DNA of 64,000 nt from Platycnemis pennipes (lineage: Eukaryota; Arthropoda; Insecta; Odonata; Platycnemididae). The notes under the pieces were generated by a model. It had not been told where the DNA came from and searched no databases. It was given only the letters and a program-made list of their open reading frames with translations. Below, piece by piece: positions 58,452-64,000 of the stretch (position 1 is its first letter; each line of letters begins with the position of its first letter). The position numbers were made by a program, and so were the translations under genes. The DNA lies in assembly GCA_933228895.1 (NCBI GenBank), contig OW121848.1, positions 82,045,470-82,109,469 on the forward strand, given 5' to 3'.

Positions 58452-61400
58452 CGCCGTATTATTCCAACTTCCCGCATCGGTTTGACGTCACGGCATAGTA
58501 GCATCATTCACTAACAGATTCATTTCTCTCCCACCCTTCGACTCCCTCCGGCCCCAGTCGGTTTCATGCTTTCGCTAACCACCTTCGTGCCGCTCAAACC
58601 GAGTGTCGTCACCAATTTTAACATTCCTTCCCTTCCCCTTATCCTTCTCCCTCTTTTCGCTCGAAAATCTCAAAAAATTCTCTCATAGCCCGCTACCCCG
58701 CCATCAACCTCTTATGCCTCGATCGGGAGCCTCTTGCATATAGATTTAGTTATACGTACGTCGGTCTCCTCGTTCAGAACATTTTTTTTCTCTCGCCCAG
58801 AGCGCCCGGTTCCCCGGTTTCAATTTGGGAAGATGAATGCATAAGAATCCTTCCCTCTCTTTTGTCTCTTCACCTTCCTCCATTTCCAGCTATCCTATCC
58901 TCTTCCATTCTCTCCTACCTCATCATCATCCTAATAATTTCTAAGCTTCCACACCTCTAAACTTCCGTCATTCGTCTCGCGTATATACTTTGTCTATATT
59001 GGTTTATTGCGTATCTATGTTCTTCCTTGTTTACGCCTGCTCGCACATGCCTCTTGGACCAATGCAGCGTTTGTGAATTGCGTGCTCTTTTCTTTTGTTT
59101 AGAGGTCGGCTAGTCCTATCATCCCTCCCCATCACCCTCTCTTGTCATCCTTGCCGAAATATCTTACGGGAAGGGGACTGATTCTTTTTATATCTATCTT
59201 CCTTATCCGAGGAGTACTCCCGGTGCCTTCCGCTCCCTCTTCTTCGACTTCTGTCCTCCGGTTATGCCCCTCCTGGATTTTCAAAGTAGATTCCCTATCC
59301 TTTCCATCCTCTCCTCTTTCTCCACGCACATTCGTATTTCTATGGTTCTCCTCTCTCCCTCATCGATCTTCAAGGGCGGCTACTTCCTGGTTTCCCCTGG
59401 AAACGTTTTTTCTCATGGTTTTCAATCTTTCTCTCACTCTTCTTTGCTACACAAAAGCGAACCCTTTATTCTCGCCAACGATGGACAAAAATGTCCGCGT
59501 TCTTCTTTAGGTTTAAAACTCGAGCCCCACCGAACGATATGAGCTTATAGCACACTTTAAACTTATGTACTCTCAGATTCGATAGTAAGGATTAAAAATC
59601 GATCCTCTCTATTTCTATTTTAGTCTCGTATGAAGGCATTTTCACTTAGTAGACTTGAAAAATTCGATCTTAACATCGTTTCCGGTAGTTAGCTCGATGG
59701 TAGTTTATTTGTTGGACGTGGCGTTAACATTAGCATTTTGGTTCATTTTTGCAGGTAATTTCATTTTTCCCGTTCATTACGCTAGGACCAGAGGAATAAT
59801 AGGCGACATCGTTTATCTTATTAAGAATAGCTTTTGGGACTGTATTTCATTCAAAGGACTGCTTTAATTTTTATGGCTACATCGTCTCTATGCCAAATTT
59901 TTAATAAGGGTAAAAGGACATTTTCTATTTTCACTATGATATTTGGTGATGCAGCCAAAATCATCCATTCATGACTTAAGTCAGCAGTTGATATACTTTT
60001 TTTGTGCGCACGTTTGGAGATCCCTGTAAAATTCGCCACTGGCATATCGAAGCCCACATGTTATAAATTCAGTTCAATAATCGCTATATCGACCTAATGT
60101 ATTTAGTTCTTAAATTATTTCTAGGTTTTATCTCTTATTTCACGGCTAAATGGAAGTACTTTGTTACCCTAGTTGGAAAGTCGTTAATAATATGATTGTT
60201 CATGATTGATGGATAAACGAGAAATTGATGGAAGTTTACTTTCTGGATAACGATGAAATAGAACAATTGCTAATTTCTGGGAGGAAATGTCTCTTCTTTT
60301 TTTAAAGCCTATCTAGACCTTGGCAATGTATACTCATCTGAGATTGAGATGTGACGTTCATACGAGTCCCAAGGAATGCCTACTAGTGCTTTCGGAATAG
60401 GTTTTCATAGTCTTTTTTAGAAATTCATGAACCAATCTGTGAATGATTATTTTAAGTTTGAACATTGTAATAATGCGGATATGGTATTTCTCCTTAAACC
60501 TTACCAAAGATGATACATTACGTTGATATATTCTCAAACAATAAGAGTGTAATTCATACGAAGGGAGGTCAGCATTTCTTTATACATGTACTGTAAAAAA
60601 ATGTTGTACTTCTATTCACTCCTTGTCCAAAAGTACATTGAAGGACGGGTACTGTGTTTGATTTGGTCGAATGAATCTGCCATGTTAAATCACGCATTCA
60701 AAAAAAGGTATCATGAAGTGTAGATGGTGTATTTTCAGTCGGTTTGGGAAAGGTAAAGACTGCTTTTCCGACATCCAGAGTGATGCCTTTAGACTTTTCT
60801 AGAAATAATCATGGCAATTGATGATTAGAGAAGCACTGATAAAATCATCAATGCTTACTATTCTTTTAATATTGGATTTTAATCAAGTATTTTTCTGTGG
60901 GAAGGAAAAGTTATGACTGATATTTTGACCCAAACTACGTCCTGATAATAGAGTAAATTTCCAAATATTGTTCATCGCAAGTCAACTTAGGAAGTTGAAA
61001 GTTGAACGGAAAAGTGACCTCCATTTTATTTATATTATTGTGTCACTTAATTGTAATTTCCTGGACAGAAAGGAAGCTCATTTAATTATTATATTGAGGT
61101 TGTACACGATGGGAAGGGCGAGAGTGTTATCGATGTAGTGTCACTATTATCACATCTGTTCTCAAGAAGCAATTCATCCTCAATTTCCCGTTTGCGGTGA
61201 ATAAGTAATCAGTGAATGACATTTGTGACGGTGTCTTGTTTACGAATTATGGAATTACGTGATAGTTGTTTATCACTTTGTACGATGCAACATTTATTTT
61301 TATTGATATTGCTGGGCAGGTTTAGGGATATGTAAAGGAAAAATTTAGCATCGTACATCCATGTTTAGTGGCTATCGTCCGCAGTCTAAAGAGTTGTGCT

Positions 61401-63645
61401 GCGCTGTTAATATCTTTTACCGAGTAAAGCCATTTGTGTATTTGGAAACTTAACAATGATGGCTAAATATTTTTCATTGTTTCTCTTATCAAAGCAGTTG
61501 CTACTATTTTGCGGCAACTTAGATTTTAGATGGGGACACTTGAAAATAATATTAGTCAAAATAATGATGTTTCTTAATTCTATTTAATGAAGTACAAAGC
61601 ATGTTATTCTAAAACCAATCAACCGAATTTTTATTGGAGATTTTTCTGTAAAAGAATATTGTTGGCAATAATGCATGGGGACACTTTATTTTTTTTATTT
61701 TTCCGGCTGCTTTAATAAGAAAAGTGATGCGTCATTGACTGTGTTCCACTTTTTACAACTGAATCTTCTGATGGAAAGTCCCAAATGCACATTTTGCTCT
61801 TCATCTCTTTGGATAAGCAGCCTTTGGCTTAAATAGTTGTGCTAATCTAGTAGGATGAAGTGGGCATAGGTGCTTAGCCTTGTGCACGTTACGGAATGTG
61901 AATCGCTCAATGAAATGTTGTGGTTTTACCTTCAATCGATCAAAGGATTCAGTGGATCATATTTATTTCCTCTGCCTCTTCACATCGATGGAAGGGTTGA
62001 CTTTTTTTGAAAGGATGATGAACGCGATCGAGTCTTGGAACAGGCCCGATCGAAGCGTTCGCCAAGTCGATCAAAGAACTGCACCTCCAGCAGAAACCAA
62101 ACGTCCCCGTTTTGATAATGTCCCTCGGCGCTTCGTCTCTCGTGTTACCCCAGGGAGGCGCTTGCATGTGACCTAAGTACTTCGCGTCCCACCCCTAACG
62201 TCTCGTACTTCTTCCGGCAATACGTTACTTAGGCCCGTGGCTACGCGGGCGGTGCCCCCCCCCCCTACTCCCTAGAGACCGCCTACCCCTGAATATGCCG
62301 TCTTACCCCCGACCCTCCCTTCTTAACGTGTTTGTTGCCACCCGCCGCGGTTGCAATCTTGCCGTAAACCTTCGGGTTCTGTTATCAATTTTTATTCCTC
62401 CCAAGCACCAGCACCAGTGCCAACGGGGCACCACTATCACCACCGTGGACAGACAGCGATCAATCGATATGGCTCGTCGAGATGCTTACTCCCTCCCTAT
62501 CGCTTACCCATACCTCTCTTTCTCCCTTTCATCCCGCAAGGCCGATAATCATCGGATGGAATCCGTCCCCCCCGACAGTCAATGTCCCCTCGTTCCTCGG
62601 ATTCCCTCTCGCATTCGACCGAATTCAAAACGTCCCTGTTTGTTCCCGAGCCGTCCGCATTGTGAATATTTATGTTTTGGGCGGATACGGTGGCCGGGAA
62701 ATAAACGTCATTTTTAGATTTCATCCCTCGCATGTGCGGCACTTGGATCGTGTGAACACAAAGTACGGGATTGGCGTGGAAGGAGAAGCGTGCACATGCT
62801 TGGTGGGCGCTTGTTAAAAGTTCCACGACCACAGACAGTTCCAGACCACAGACACACATGCCTCATTTTTCCTGTGATTTGCGTCGCTATTTCTAATCGG
62901 AGAGATGAGAACTGATGGAAATTCCCCAACGTTTTAGGTGTATTGCGTAACCGATTGTCCCTCATATGGAAGTTCGCTGAACCTTCATGCGACTCTAGCA
63001 TGACAATAGCACGCATAATTACATTACAATGTTCAACACATTTTCCTCTAAGTGTTGGATCTGAGGCAGAAATTTTAACTTTTAACCCGAAGTCACACTA
63101 ATTTTCCCTTGACCATTCAGTTTAGTTTAGTTTTGGATCAAAGCAGAATGAAAATGTATTGTTACATATAGAGAGTGGAAAATATGGCTTTTGATTATGG
63201 GTTTTTTGTGTTGATAAGCAGTTATTGGCACTTTGGCATGCATCAAGATTTTTGTCAATGGCACCGGTGGCATTGGTATGCCATTCGGTATCGATCATCT
63301 CGGTGTGTTGAGCAGTAGTGAATTGGAGATTTCAAATAGGAAATTTTGGAGGATGAAGCGATGTAAAATTGGAGAGAAGATCGTAGGCAACTGCGGTAGG
63401 TGGTGGTAATGTGCAGGCATTTTCAGCAGTATATATGCGTAACTGAAGGAATGAATAGAGCTGTGAGAGAACCATCTTAGAGAAATGAATCCGAAATGTC
63501 CATGAAACTTTTCCTTATCGAAAAAACTAAAAAATTACCACATTTTTTATGAGTAATAGAAAAATGTTTCACGTATGTCTCGAAGGATAGGACCATTTTA
63601 CAATTCAGGACTTTATTTATGCGACTTGTAATTTTTCCTTTAGAT
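58452..63645. other. No recognised gene
   Basis: AT-rich with CT-rich patches (58500-58700, 58840-59500) and a GC-richer patch at 61990-62720 containing overlapping ORFs on both strands. No domain, splice structure or repeat could be established. Confidence 0.4.
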
Positions 63646-63958
63646 CTGTGGTTTCCAGCTGGTGTTCCGCGGCACTTCAAGGTGTCGGGAAATCATGGTG
63701 CCCCGAGATTTTTGTGGTCAAACGAAAAATTTTTAGTAGGGTTAACTTCTGAATTGGTTACACTCACGCCACACAGTAATGTTGACAGTAATTGAGACAC
63801 TTCTTTCAACTTAAGGACTAATTACTATAAAGCGCTGATTATCCTTAATAATAGAGAGGGAAGTACAATTGGATACATAAAATATCTAAGAAGGGTGCCC
63901 CAAAACTGTAACCTCAGTCTGTAGGGTGTCGCCTACGTGAAAAGGTTGGGAATCACTC
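63646..63958. mobile_element. hAT-type MITE (313 bp) with 8-bp TSD
   Basis: The left end CTGTGGTTTCCAGC and the reverse complement of the right end GAGTGATTCCCAAC form an imperfect TIR. Inside, CCGCGGCAC on the left mirrors GGGTGTCGCC on the right. An 8-bp duplication CTTTAGAT flanks it (63638-63645 and 63959-63966). No coding capacity. TIR style and TSD length indicate a non-autonomous hAT. Confidence 0.75.
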
Positions 63959-64000
63959 CTTTAGATTCATGAAAAATCGTACCCCATTTCATGGGGTAAA

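Noticed and set aside
62295..62859. Overlapping ORFs of 111-140 codons on both strands
   Set aside because: No domain, opposite-strand overlap and GC-rich patch composition.

Overview
This window looks like nuclear DNA from an arthropod, most likely an insect. It is AT-rich and gene-poor, and carries LINEs with short tandem-repeat 3' tails, tRNA-derived SINEs, hAT DNA transposons and foldback elements. No long ORF outside transposons resembles a known protein. I see no bacterial gene organisation, CRISPR array, rRNA or intact tRNA. The species cannot be fixed from the sequence.

Layout. 1-15,000 is repeat-rich intergenic or intronic DNA. It holds a small foldback repeat (770-1063) and scattered fragments of one LINE family whose copies end in a (GTAGAT)n-like tail (2.2, 2.9, 4.1, 9.4-10.1 and 12.2-13.8 kb). 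It also has half of a large foldback element (4.8-5.1 kb), a tRNA-derived SINE (10.2-10.5 kb) and a decayed LINE piece (11.5-11.8 kb). Around 12.2-13.4 kb one LINE copy is inserted, antisense, in another copy of its own family. 15-22 kb contains a broken RTE-like LINE (15.4-16.4 kb), a roughly 1 kb foldback with arms near 380 bp (17.5-18.5 kb), and a second RTE-like copy split by a 3.06-kb hAT element that has terminal inverted repeats and a perfect 8-bp target-site duplication (TSD). 23.4-24.9 kb holds two SINEs and a possible hAT MITE.

25.0-29.4 kb is a GC- and CpG-rich block with strong purine/pyrimidine strand asymmetry. It is followed by the best host-gene signal: an ATG at 29402, preceded by an in-frame stop and followed after 19 nt by a GTAAGC splice donor. 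I read this as the promoter, 5' UTR and first coding exon of a plus-strand gene with very long introns. A second candidate exon (34753-34864) has a near-perfect donor and is in phase with the first. The gene cannot be named from these few codons.

29.4-64 kb is mostly unrecognised AT-rich DNA, plausibly intron, with more insertions: a decayed CR1-like fragment (39.4 kb), a LINE 3' tail (40.5 kb), SINEs (38.0, 42.2 and 45.8 kb), a 1.96-kb ZBED-like hAT with an 8-bp TSD (46.59-48.55 kb), a 5'-truncated LINE with an uninterrupted endonuclease/reverse transcriptase reading frame (51.8-54.7 kb), and a 313-bp hAT MITE with an 8-bp TSD (63.65-63.96 kb).

No operon or new multi-gene system is visible. 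What stands out is the nested transposon record, the large foldback family carrying a Maf/AP-1-like palindrome, and the candidate exons.
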